Assembly: GCA_036504075.1 (NCBI GenBank)
Contig: DASXVX010000025.1
Coordinates: forward strand, 1 to 45,644
Direction: 5' to 3'
DNA from: DASXVX01 sp036504075
Lineage (GTDB): Bacteria > Bacillota > Sulfobacillia > Symbiobacteriales > Symbiobacteriaceae
DNA length: 45,644 nt
Both the position numbers and the translations under genes were made by a program. The notes beneath the pieces are model-generated. The model was not told where the DNA came from, did not search any database, and saw nothing but the letters and a program-made list of their open reading frames with translations. This document shows positions 8,891 through 16,412 of the stretch, piece after piece (the first letter of the stretch is position 1; each line of letters starts with the position of its first letter).

Positions 8891-8925
8891 TTATGCACTC
8901 CTGGGTATGCACTTGTGAGTATGCA
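8891..8925. promoter_or_regulatory. Three direct repeats of (G/T)TATGCA at 14-bp spacing
   Basis: TTATGCA (8891), GTATGCA (8905) and GTATGCA (8919) begin exactly 14 bases apart; a weaker TTATACA lies at 8878. They sit between the divergent arginase and spore-protein genes, where an operator would be expected. The protein that binds is unknown; the layout is direct rather than the inverted half-sites of a classical ARG box. Confidence 0.5.
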
Positions 8926-9023
8926 ATGATGTATATTCTTCCTCCCGCCAAGGGTTTCCTTCCGGTCGGTGTGATTTTTCCCGCGACGTCGGGTCATGCT
9001 ACAGGGGAGGGAGGGACCCGCAA

Positions 9024-9260
9024 ATGCCGAGAGTCAAGAAGGTCGGCGCAGCCAGGGGATCCAGGCAGAAAGAGCTGACGCCGCTGGACCGGCTGAAGCT
9101 GGAGATTGTGGCGGAACTCGGGCTGGCCGAAAAAGTCGTAGCCGAGGGATGGGGAAACCTTACCGCCGTTGAGACCGGACGGCTGGGGGGGATCTTGCAT
9201 AAACGTTTGAAGGACCAGGGCGTCACCATCGGTCCGAAAGGCAGCCTCGTGCCCCGCTAG
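9024..9260 (+). CDS. Small acid-soluble spore protein, alpha/beta type (SspF-like)
   Basis: A 78-residue basic protein. The pattern LDRLKLEIVAELGL, then GWGNLTAVETGRLGG and HKRLKDQG follows alpha/beta-type SASPs: the first segment contains the germination-protease recognition region (usually EIA/E), the second the conserved Gly-rich segment of the DNA-binding helix-turn-helix. The GWG variant is typical of the SspF-like subgroup in Clostridia-type spore formers. These proteins coat and protect DNA in the spore core and are degraded during germination. ATG 9024 follows GGGGAGGGAGGG. Expression by a late forespore sigma factor is expected, but I could not place a clear promoter. It shows that the host forms endospores. 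Confidence 0.85.
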   Translation: MPRVKKVGAARGSRQKELTPLDRLKLEIVAELGLAEKVVAEGWGNLTAVETGRLGGILHKRLKDQGVTIGPKGSLVPR

Positions 9261-9281
9261 CAGGAGCCGGGGCTCGCGACC

Positions 9282-9353
9282 ACGAAAGCACCCTGTGCAA
9301 TCGGCGCCCGCCGGAGGCCAATGCTCCAGACGGGACCAGGGGGTGCTTTTCGT
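9282..9353 (+). promoter_or_regulatory. Leader inverted repeat that covers the ribosome binding site of the nitrilase gene
   Basis: ACGAAAGCACCC (9282-9293) pairs with GGGTGCTTTTCGT (9341-9353) with one bulged base, around a 47-base loop. The right arm contains most of the GGGGGTG that serves the ATG at 9355, so the pairing would hide the start region. It may regulate translation or act as a terminator for the spore-protein gene; the tract after the stem is not a clean T run. Confidence 0.4.
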
Positions 9354-9354
9354 C

Positions 9355-10854
9355 ATGCGTTACATGGCTGCCGCCGTCCAGTTCGAGCCCCGGTTCGGCG
9401 AGAAGGAGCACAACATCGGCCGCCTGGTGGAACTGACAACGGAGGCGGCGCAGGCCGGCGCCCGGCTGGTGGTGCTGCCGGAGATGGCGACGACCGGCTA
9501 CTGTTTCCTGAACCGGCGGGAGATCGCGCCCATGGTGGAACAGGTGCCGGACGGCCCCACCGTCCGGACGTTTGCGGCCCTGGCTGCCCGGCTGGGGATT
9601 CACGTCGTGGTGGGGCTGCCCGAACTGGAGCCGTCCACCGGGGCGTACTACAACACCGCTGCACTGATCGGGCCGCACGGGTACATCGGCGAGTACCGGA
9701 AAACCCATTCGTACATAGATGAAACCCGCTGGGCCCGGGACGGCGACCTGGGCATTCCCGTCTTCGAGACGGACCTGGGCCGGATTGCCATTCAGATTTG
9801 CATGGACGGCGACTACTTTGAGCCGTCCCGGGTGGCCGCACTGGCCGGCGCCGACGTCATCGCCTTTCCGACCAACTGGCTGGGCCGCACCCTGTCCTGG
9901 CGGGCCCGGGCGGTGGAGAACGGCGTCTACCTGATCGCTGCCGACCGCTGGGGCCAGGAGCGGGGGTCGAAGTTCGCCGGGGATTCCGTGATCCTGAACC
10001 CCAGGGGCGAAGCGCTCAACCTGCTCTCCACCGGTGACGGCCTCGTACTGGCCGAGATCGATCTGGACCAGGCCCGGACCGCCCGGGCGGCGGCGCTGGC
10101 GCTCCGCCGGCCGGACCAGTACCAGGAGTTGCTGCTCAGCAGCTATCTCTGGGCGGCTGACGATGCCCAGACGCTCCCGGCGGGCCGCCCGGCGGTGGTA
10201 GCCGTCGGGCCGGCCTGCGACGGCGCGCACATGGCCGACCTGGCCCGCTGGGCCGATAAGCAGGTTCGGGACCGGGGCTGGGCGAAGCTGGACCTGGCCG
10301 TCTTCCCGTATGCCGCGGCTGCGCCCGACGGCGCCGGTTTGCTCGCCGTGGCCCTGGACCTGGACTGCCACCTCGTCTGGGCCGCCCGTGACCCCGACGG
10401 CTGCAACACCGCCTACCTGCTTGGGCCGGAGGGCCTTGTGGGGCGCTACCGGCAGGTGCATGCCGAAGACGGCGCCGTTCCCGGTGACGAGGGCTTCCCG
10501 GTTTTCGATTTACCATGGGGCCGTATCGGCCTGCTAGTAGGGCAGGATCTGGCCGTGCCCGAGTCCGCCCGGATTCTCGCCAAACTGGGCGCCGACCTCA
10601 TCCTTGTTCCTGGCATGACCGGCGGGGACCGGGACCGGTGGCTCTGGTCCGTCCGGGCCATGGAAAACAATACGGCGCTGGCCGTAGCCAACGCCGAAGG
10701 GATATCGGTGACTGTGGGACCGGGTAAGGTCGCCGGCGGAGACCCGGGCGCCATGACGGTCACATTGGTGGATACGGCAGCGCCTGCCATTCGTACCAAA
10801 GAACTGCTTCGCAAACTCCAACCCAGATGGTATGATGCACTGGTAAGCCGATAA
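9355..10854 (+). CDS. Tandem nitrilase-superfamily protein with inactive second domain
   Basis: A 499-residue protein with two carbon-nitrogen hydrolase domains. The first (about residues 1-255) has the Glu-Lys-Cys catalytic triad: Glu in LPEMATTGY, Lys in YRKTHSY and Cys in QICMDGDYFEPSR. The second (about 275-490) repeats the fold, but the three positions read AVFPYAAAA, RYRQVHAED and GLLVGQDLAVPES, so Glu, Lys and Cys are all replaced; it is probably structural or regulatory. Such amidases cleave or condense amides; the substrate cannot be told from sequence. The start at ATG 9355 follows GGGGGTG; an earlier in-frame start (9295) lacks a site and would fall in the leader hairpin. A strong terminator follows the stop. 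Usual single-domain members are about half this length. Confidence 0.88.
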   Translation: MRYMAAAVQFEPRFGEKEHNIGRLVELTTEAAQAGARLVVLPEMATTGYCFLNRREIAPMVEQVPDGPTVRTFAALAARLGIHVVVGLPELEPSTGAYYNTAALIGPHGYIGEYRKTHSYIDETRWARDGDLGIPVFETDLGRIAIQICMDGDYFEPSRVAALAGADVIAFPTNWLGRTLSWRARAVENGVYLIAADRWGQERGSKFAGDSVILNPRGEALNLLSTGDGLVLAEIDLDQARTARAAALALRRPDQYQELLLSSYLWAADDAQTLPAGRPAVVAVGPACDGAHMADLARWADKQVRDRGWAKLDLAVFPYAAAAPDGAGLLAVALDLDCHLVWAARDPDGCNTAYLLGPEGLVGRYRQVHAEDGAVPGDEGFPVFDLPWGRIGLLVGQDLAVPESARILAKLGADLILVPGMTGGDRDRWLWSVRAMENNTALAVANAEGISVTVGPGKVAGGDPGAMTVTLVDTAAPAIRTKELLRKLQPRWYDALVSR

Positions 10855-10858
10855 ACCA

Positions 10859-10896
10859 GATCGGCCCGGCTTGACGCCGGGCCGATCATTGTGTTT
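10859..10896. terminator. Bidirectional terminator between convergent genes
   Basis: A 12-bp perfect stem GATCGGCCCGGC (10859-10870) with GCCGGGCCGATC (10876-10887), a 5-base loop and ATTGTGTTT on the plus side. It separates the nitrilase gene from the convergent DUF4097 gene. Confidence 0.85.
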
Positions 10897-10906
10897 ACGG
10901 AGTTTT

Positions 10907-12097
10907 TTAAGGGGTGTGGAAGTTTACTGTGCCGGTGTTGGCCTCAAGGGTGACCGTGAACTTTCCGTCGCCGGAGCTGCCTACGGCGGAACTGCCGGCG
11001 CCGTTCCGGTTCACGTTCATGAACGACGGTACCGTAATGTTGCCGGTCCGGGTATCGGCGGTGACCCGCATGCTGGACTCCCGGGGAGCGGTCAGCGAGA
11101 CGGAACCGTTCTGGGTCCGCATGATCACGTCGCCTTCCAGCACCGCCCGCGTGGCGGCCCGGACGCTGCCGGTCTTGGACTCGGCCACCAGCTTGCCGCC
11201 CCGGAACTCCTGCACGTTGATGGTGCCGGTACCGGAGTCCAGCTGGACGGGGCCGTTCATGTCAGTCAGGTCCAGGGCGCCCACCGTCGTCTTGGCGGAT
11301 ACCGGGCCGTCGAAGTTGCGAATCTGAATCCAGCCCGAGCCGCTCCCGGCGGTAAGGGTGCCGGAACTGGCCTGCACCGAGATGCGGCCGACCCGGCTGG
11401 TCAGGTCGAGGTCGCCCTTATAGCCGGTCACGTTCAGCCAGCCGGTGCCGGTGGAAGCTCTGATCTTCAAGCCGGGCGGCGCGTAGATCACATAACGGAT
11501 CGACACGTCGTGCAGGTTGCCGGCGATTTGCGGGCGGAACCGCACTGTTTCCCCCTGCTCCACGTTCATCTTAATGGAATCCATCTCCCGCCGGAGGGCT
11601 TCCCGGTCGATTACCAGGCCGTTCGCGGTGTAAGTAGCCTCCACCCGGAGCGCGTCGGTCCGGGCGCTCTGCTCAATGCTGATGGCGCCCACGTCGATGT
11701 CGGTGACCAGTTCCTTCACGCCCGTCGCCGGGAGGTTCCACTGCTCGTTCCGGCTGATGCCCGGGCCGAAGTTGAACGGCAGGTTAGTGGCGTCGATGCC
11801 GCCGGAGACGAACGTGCGGAAAGCCATGATGCCCACGGCCAGGATGCCGACCAGGAACAGCAGGAAGGCGCCGCCCCAGTCGAACCGCAGTCTGGTTTCC
11901 CCCTCGGCCCGCTGCGCCAGCAGGCTCCGGATCAGATATTCCGCCCCGAAACCGATCAGAATCAACGGCCAGAGCTTTAACAGGAGGCTGAGGCCGGATT
12001 GACTGGCGCTCAGGTTGTCCATCAATAGGGCGACGCCAAACCCGATCAGGCCAACGGCCACGGTGATGCGACCAACTCTATGTGATACCGGGGTCAT
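10907..12097 (-). CDS. DUF4097 (toastrack) membrane protein with LiaF-like N-terminus
   Basis: A 396-residue protein. Residues ~10-30, 36-56 and 76-94 are hydrophobic and look like the small membrane domain found in LiaF/DUF5668 proteins; residues ~150-390 form the repetitive beta structure of the DUF4097 (toastrack) domain, with repeats such as STGTGWLNVTGYKGDLDL and SGTGTINVQEF. Related proteins take part in cell-envelope stress sensing next to LiaRS-type systems, but no such kinase or regulator is adjacent, so its role is open. The ATG at 12097 follows AAAAGGAGG. It is divergent from the deacetylase gene, which may share the envelope theme. Confidence 0.8.
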   Translation of the reverse strand: MTPVSHRVGRITVAVGLIGFGVALLMDNLSASQSGLSLLLKLWPLILIGFGAEYLIRSLLAQRAEGETRLRFDWGGAFLLFLVGILAVGIMAFRTFVSGGIDATNLPFNFGPGISRNEQWNLPATGVKELVTDIDVGAISIEQSARTDALRVEATYTANGLVIDREALRREMDSIKMNVEQGETVRFRPQIAGNLHDVSIRYVIYAPPGLKIRASTGTGWLNVTGYKGDLDLTSRVGRISVQASSGTLTAGSGSGWIQIRNFDGPVSAKTTVGALDLTDMNGPVQLDSGTGTINVQEFRGGKLVAESKTGSVRAATRAVLEGDVIMRTQNGSVSLTAPRESSMRVTADTRTGNITVPSFMNVNRNGAGSSAVGSSGDGKFTVTLEANTGTVNFHTP

Positions 12098-12244
12098 GAA
12101 AGGATCCTCCTTTTGGGCGAGAAGGCCCGAGCGGTAGTGCGTGCGTGTCGCTTTCGCGGAATTAGACGGCGCCCCGGAGCATATCCCTTCAAAGGTTCCG
12201 GCAGTTTACCGAAAAAAGTTACGGGCTACAGGAGTGAAGCGTGG

Positions 12245-13105
12245 GTGCGTGCTGGCATGCGTTTAGTGACCCGGTGGGGTCTGATCGTCCTGGTGTTCCT
12301 GTTGGTGGCCGCCGCGGCGCCCCCGAAGGGCGGCGATTCGGCTGTACGTGGACCGAAGTCGCTGGTCGCCGTGCGGGCCGTTGCCGAACCGGTTACGCCA
12401 CTCGGTCCGCCGGTCCCGCCCAGAGCCGAGCACATCCTGGCGAAGGTGCCGGTGCTCATGTACCACGAAATTGGCGACAAGCCCAACAACAACTACGTCG
12501 ACCAGGTGGAGTTCGAAGCCCAGATGCGCTGGCTGGCGGATCATGGCTACCACGGGGTCACCCTGGGCGAAGTCTACCGCCACTTTCACCAGGCGGCGCC
12601 GCTGCCGCCCCGGCCGGTGGCGATCACGTTCGATGACGGTTACAGCACATTCTACACGATTGTGGTGCCAACCCTGCAGCAACATCACTTCCGTGCCACG
12701 AATTTTGTGATCACCGGCCAAGTGGGCAAGCACGAGTTCATGACCTGGGACGAGGTGGAGCAACTGCCCAAACTCGGCATGGAAGTCGGCGCGCACACGG
12801 TTCACCACCCGGACTTGCGGATGATCAGCGAGGAGCGGCTGCACGAGGAGGTTTTTGGCTCCAAGGCTGCGCTGGAGGCGCACCTGGGGATACCGGTCCA
12901 GTTTTTCTGCTACCCGTCCGGCCAGCATAACAACGCGGTGCTGGCCATGGTACAGGCGGCAGGCTTCCTGGCGGGCGTGACGACCGCCTACGGCCCGGCT
13001 ACGCCGGAGCAGGACCCGCTGATTATGGACCGAATCCGCGTCCTGCGCACCGACACCGTCGATGCTTTCGGCGTGAAAGTCGCCCGGGCGTCGGTGGAGC
13101 CGTAG
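12245..13105 (+). CDS. Secreted or membrane-anchored polysaccharide deacetylase (CE4)
   Basis: About 286 residues. An N-terminal signal or anchor (MRLVTRWGLIVLVFLLVAAAA) precedes a NodB-type domain. Motifs seen: VPVLMYHEI, the catalytic/metal motif TFDDGY, the metal-binding HTVHH in GAHTVHHPDL, and CYPSGQ. Members remove N-acetyl groups from peptidoglycan or other polysaccharides outside the cell. The start is uncertain: GTG 12245 lies about 10 bases after GGAG; ATG 12257 also gives a complete signal; the longer frame from 12113 has a basic, non-conserved front and overlaps the divergent promoter region. It stands alone, with the convergent YqhV-like gene 8 bases after its stop. Confidence 0.88.
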   Translation: MRAGMRLVTRWGLIVLVFLLVAAAAPPKGGDSAVRGPKSLVAVRAVAEPVTPLGPPVPPRAEHILAKVPVLMYHEIGDKPNNNYVDQVEFEAQMRWLADHGYHGVTLGEVYRHFHQAAPLPPRPVAITFDDGYSTFYTIVVPTLQQHHFRATNFVITGQVGKHEFMTWDEVEQLPKLGMEVGAHTVHHPDLRMISEERLHEEVFGSKAALEAHLGIPVQFFCYPSGQHNNAVLAMVQAAGFLAGVTTAYGPATPEQDPLIMDRIRVLRTDTVDAFGVKVARASVEP

Positions 13106-13112
13106 CCCTTCG

Positions 13113-13373
13113 CTAACGAGTCCCCAGGGCGACCATCACCACGCCGCCGAGCACGAGCAGCAGCTTCAGGGGTTCGATTTTCCCCAGTTGGTCTGCCAGG
13201 CCCAGGGCGCTTACGGAAATGAAGATGAACGGCCCCACCATGCCCAGGTAGCTGTTAAGCCGCAGCATGGCGGACGTGTTGTTCATTCGCATGAGGGCGA
13301 TGGCCGCGGCCACCTCCACGGTGGCGGAGAGTGCCCGCATCAGCCGCATGCCCCAGATTAGTTTGAGATCCAA
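13113..13373 (-). CDS. YqhV-like (DUF2619) small membrane protein
   Basis: An 86-residue, very hydrophobic protein with three probable membrane helices. The RALSATVEVAAAIALMR motif and GPFIFISVSALGL match the Bacillus YqhV/DUF2619 family, which lies next to spoIIIA genes in many spore formers. The TTG start at 13373 has AGGAGG 8 bases upstream; the much longer open frame upstream is not coding. Here it lies downstream of a DUF441 gene on the same strand (gap about 50 bases), so the two may form a small membrane-protein operon. Function unknown. Confidence 0.8.
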   Translation of the reverse strand: MDLKLIWGMRLMRALSATVEVAAAIALMRMNNTSAMLRLNSYLGMVGPFIFISVSALGLADQLGKIEPLKLLLVLGGVVMVALGTR

Positions 13374-13423
13374 CGCACAATCCTCCTGTCTCCACGGGCG
13401 GCCGGGAGCCGCACCCCCCGCCG

Positions 13424-13876
13424 CTAAGTCCGGCGCAACAGGGCCAGCAAAACGGCCGTGAAACCGGCGGCCGCCAACGGCCCGACCGGAATGCCCTTGA
13501 AGAGGACGACGCCGAGAACGGTGCCCACCACCATGCCCACGATCACTTCCGGTTTCACCTGCAGGAGCGTTACGCCGTAGCCTGAAAGCACGGCCGCCAC
13601 CATGCCGCCGATAATAGCGGCCAGGCCGTTCCACGAGGTAAAGGACTGCTTGATTTCCGGCCAGCCAACCTCGCCGGTCGCAAACGGGATCAGCACCGCC
13701 ATGAGCAGGAAAATCAGGCCGACTTCCAGGCCGCGCCGCTCCAGGATTGGAAAAAAGCGGTTCAGGCGCATCACCTGCATGATCAGCACGACACCCGCCG
13801 ATGTGGCGATCAGGGCGTTCCGGGCTGCCAGGCCAAGCGCCATCAAGGTGAGCAGAATCACGCGCTCGCTGCCCAT
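13424..13876 (-). CDS. DUF441 family membrane protein
   Basis: A 150-residue integral membrane protein with four or five hydrophobic segments. GLEVGLIFLLMAVLIPFATG, GYGVTLLQVKPEVIVGMVVG and KGIPVGPLAAAG match the DUF441 (YeaL/YtwI-like) family. No function is established for the family. The start at 13876 lies close to a GGAGGGA stretch. It is followed on the same strand by the YqhV-like gene and is divergent from the MFS transporter gene. Confidence 0.8.
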   Translation of the reverse strand: MGSERVILLTLMALGLAARNALIATSAGVVLIMQVMRLNRFFPILERRGLEVGLIFLLMAVLIPFATGEVGWPEIKQSFTSWNGLAAIIGGMVAAVLSGYGVTLLQVKPEVIVGMVVGTVLGVVLFKGIPVGPLAAAGFTAVLLALLRRT

Positions 13877-14001
13877 GGCTCATCCCTCCTGTCCCTATGC
13901 CTATGGACTGGCCACGAAAAAATTCCTTTCGAAAAGACTGATGTCGCCGCGGCGTTGGGCACGCTATGGCCAGCATTGATCTGCAACCGGAGGGATGACT
14001 C

Positions 14002-15330
14002 GTGGCCCAGACTGCAACGGCCGGACCGAATAAGTGGCTGCAGCTTGCCGCGCTCAGCACCGTCCCGCTGATCATGGTGCTGGGAAACTCCATGCTGATT
14101 CCGGTGCTGCCGGACATGGGCCGGGAGATGTCGCTGGACAAGTCGGTGACGGGACTCGCAGTCACCGCCTTTTCGCTGGCCGCCGGCGTTGGCATCGCCC
14201 TGGCCGGCTTTCTGGCCGACCGGTTCGGCCGCAAGGTCGTGATCGTCCCCAGCCTCCTGCTTTACGGGCTGGGGGGCGTTATCTCCGGGCTGGGCGGCTG
14301 GCTGCTGGCGGAGAACGGGTTCTGGCTGGTCATGGCGGGCCGGGTGGTCCAGGGACTGGGTGCCGCCGGCACGGCCCCCGTGGCCATGGCTTTCGTGGGC
14401 GACCTGTTCAGCGGCGGACAGCGGGTGACGGCTCTGGGCATCCTGGAGGCGTCCAACGGGTTGGGCAAGGTCGTTTCGCCCATCCTGGGCGCCCTGGTAG
14501 GGGCGCTCTTTGTCTGGTGGGGGGTCTTCTTCGCCTACGCCGGGTTGTCTGTGCCTTTTGCCCTGGCCGTCTGGTTTCTGACCGGGGAGCCCAAGCGGGA
14601 GAAGGCCGGGAGTGCAAAGGAGTACTTCGGGTCCATCGTCAAGGTCTTCAAGAAAAAAGGCGGGCCGCTGGTGGCCTGCTTCTGGGCCGGGACGGTGGCG
14701 CTCTTTATCCTCTTTGGCGTGCTCTTCTTTCTCTCCGAGCACCTGGAGAGCGTGCACGACATCGACGGAGTGCCCAAGGGGTTTCTGATCATGTGGCCTG
14801 TCCTCGCCATGTCGGTCACCTCGTTCGCTTCCGGCCTCTTCCTGCAGAACTATACGAACCTGCTCAAGCCTGCCGTGGTCACCGGACTCGCCATCGCCAT
14901 CGGCGGGATGCTGCTGGTGGCCTTTGTCCCCCAGGACTGGGCCTTCTTTACGGGCATCATCGTCGGCGGCGTGGGCACCGGCCTGCAGCTACCGGGGCTG
15001 AACAACCTGATTACATCGTCCGTGGGCACCGGGCAACGGGCCGGCATCACATCGATTTACGGGGCGGTCCGCTTTATCGGGGTGGCCTTCGGGCCGCCGA
15101 TATACGGGGCGCTCATGAAGAACGGCGAAGCGGTGCCGTTCTGGTTCTCCGCCGGGCTCCTGGGGCTGACCCTCGCCGTCACCGTCTTCTTCATTAACCC
15201 GGAACGGCTGGTGGGTGGGGCCGGAGGCGGGCCGGAAGCGGGCGGAAAGGGCAAGCGGCTGCCCGGGTGGAAAGTGCCGGACAACTTGCCGGTGGGAACC
15301 CGGAGCGACCAGTACGAACCCATCGGGTAA
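14002..15330 (+). CDS. Major facilitator superfamily transporter
   Basis: A 442-residue protein with about 12 hydrophobic segments. The loop between helices 2 and 3 has the MFS motif GFLADRFGRKVV, and a KVVSPILGALVGAL stretch in helix 5 resembles the antiporter motif of the drug-exporter group. It is probably a proton-coupled exporter of drugs or metabolites; the substrate cannot be told. The C-terminal tail after the last helix is Gly-rich and hydrophilic (~45 residues). GTG 14002 follows GGAGGGATGACTC. The next gene, a GNAT acetyltransferase, lies 63 bases downstream and may be co-transcribed, which would suit a resistance or detoxification pair, though this is only inferred. Confidence 0.85.
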   Translation: MAQTATAGPNKWLQLAALSTVPLIMVLGNSMLIPVLPDMGREMSLDKSVTGLAVTAFSLAAGVGIALAGFLADRFGRKVVIVPSLLLYGLGGVISGLGGWLLAENGFWLVMAGRVVQGLGAAGTAPVAMAFVGDLFSGGQRVTALGILEASNGLGKVVSPILGALVGALFVWWGVFFAYAGLSVPFALAVWFLTGEPKREKAGSAKEYFGSIVKVFKKKGGPLVACFWAGTVALFILFGVLFFLSEHLESVHDIDGVPKGFLIMWPVLAMSVTSFASGLFLQNYTNLLKPAVVTGLAIAIGGMLLVAFVPQDWAFFTGIIVGGVGTGLQLPGLNNLITSSVGTGQRAGITSIYGAVRFIGVAFGPPIYGALMKNGEAVPFWFSAGLLGLTLAVTVFFINPERLVGGAGGGPEAGGKGKRLPGWKVPDNLPVGTRSDQYEPIG

Positions 15331-15393
15331 CGGGACAGGGAATCCGGCCGGCCTGCTCGAAATTATAAGCAGACGCTGCGCGAGCGGGGTGAC

Positions 15394-16164
15394 ATGGTGG
15401 ATCTGATCCGGGCCGCAGGCCTGTGGGAAGAGAACCAGGAGTACCTGAAACAGTGCCTGGGCTACAGCAACTCCAACCGGTTTGGCGCCCACTGGGTGCT
15501 AATGCCCGACGTGCCTTTTCCCAAGTTTAATCATGCCAGCCGCATCCGGTTGGCTTCAGAAGCGGTGGACGGCCTGATTACGGAATGTCGGGCCTTTTTC
15601 CGCGCCCGGCGGCTGCCGTTCAGCAGCCTCATGGTCACGCCGGCCACCGAGCCGGCCGACCTGCCGGCCCGGCTGTACCGGCTCGGCTTCACCAGCGAGA
15701 CCAATCCGGTCATGCTCTGGGGCGGCACACCCATTCGGGGGGAACACCGGGAACTCCGGGTGGAATACGCCGATCGCAGCCAATCCCCGCTGCTGTTCGA
15801 CCTGATCAGCCAGGTCTTCTTCCCGGGCGCCGGGCACGAGACCATCGCCATGGGGCGCCGGGCGGTGGACATTTCGTACGACATCGGGGCGCTCAATTAC
15901 ATTGCCTACTGGAATGGGCGGCCCGCCGGGGCCGGCATGCTGTTTTGCCGGGAGGGCATGGGCGGCATCTATAACATGTGCACGCTGCCGCAGTTCCGGG
16001 GCCGGGGCGTGGCGACCGCGGTGCTGGCGGCCGCTCTGCACGACGCCACGCGGCTGGGTTGCGAGGGCGTCGGCCTCACGCCAACGGCCATGGGGCGGCC
16101 GCTGTACGAGAAACTGGGCTTCCGGGAGATTTACGAGGAACGCTATTTCGTGGAGCGGTTCTAG
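15394..16164 (+). CDS. GNAT family N-acetyltransferase
   Basis: A 256-residue protein. The C-terminal ~130 residues hold the GNAT fold; the acetyl-CoA-binding motif A is seen as LPQFRGRGVATAVLAAALHDA, followed by LYEKLGFREIYEERYF. The N-terminal ~110 residues are a less conserved extension that may form a second, degenerate GNAT lobe. Substrate unknown. ATG 15394 has GCGGGGTGAC upstream. It is followed by a strong terminator, so any operon with the MFS gene ends here. Confidence 0.85.
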   Translation: MVDLIRAAGLWEENQEYLKQCLGYSNSNRFGAHWVLMPDVPFPKFNHASRIRLASEAVDGLITECRAFFRARRLPFSSLMVTPATEPADLPARLYRLGFTSETNPVMLWGGTPIRGEHRELRVEYADRSQSPLLFDLISQVFFPGAGHETIAMGRRAVDISYDIGALNYIAYWNGRPAGAGMLFCREGMGGIYNMCTLPQFRGRGVATAVLAAALHDATRLGCEGVGLTPTAMGRPLYEKLGFREIYEERYFVERF

Positions 16165-16186
16165 TTTTCTTTGGCCACGTTCCGTC

Positions 16187-16221
16187 TGACCCTGCGGGTT
16201 CCCCCGCGGGGTCATTGTTTT
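16187..16221 (+). terminator. Terminator after the GNAT gene
   Basis: TGACCCTGCGGG (16187-16198) pairs with CCCGCGGGGTCA (about 16203-16214), followed by TTGTTTT. The remainder to 16412 is an AT-richer leader of the importer operon without a recognised element. Confidence 0.8.
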
Positions 16222-16412
16222 GCCATGCCTCGTTGCGGCAGCCTGTACGAGAATGGCGTCCACCGGCTGTTTTCTTTTTGCTGTTCAGGCAGTATCGCAA
16301 AGGAAAAACAAACTCACTAACAGAATAGAACCTTTTAGGGTAAAAGTATCTACGAGGCCTAGTGGTTTGGAGCTACAAGGTCTGGCGCCAATAGGGAAAA
16401 GGGGGCTTCTTT

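Noticed and set aside
13374..14234. Long minus-strand frame upstream of the YqhV-like gene
   Set aside because: It overlaps the DUF441 and MFS genes, and the protein-like part begins only at the TTG preceded by AGGAGG.
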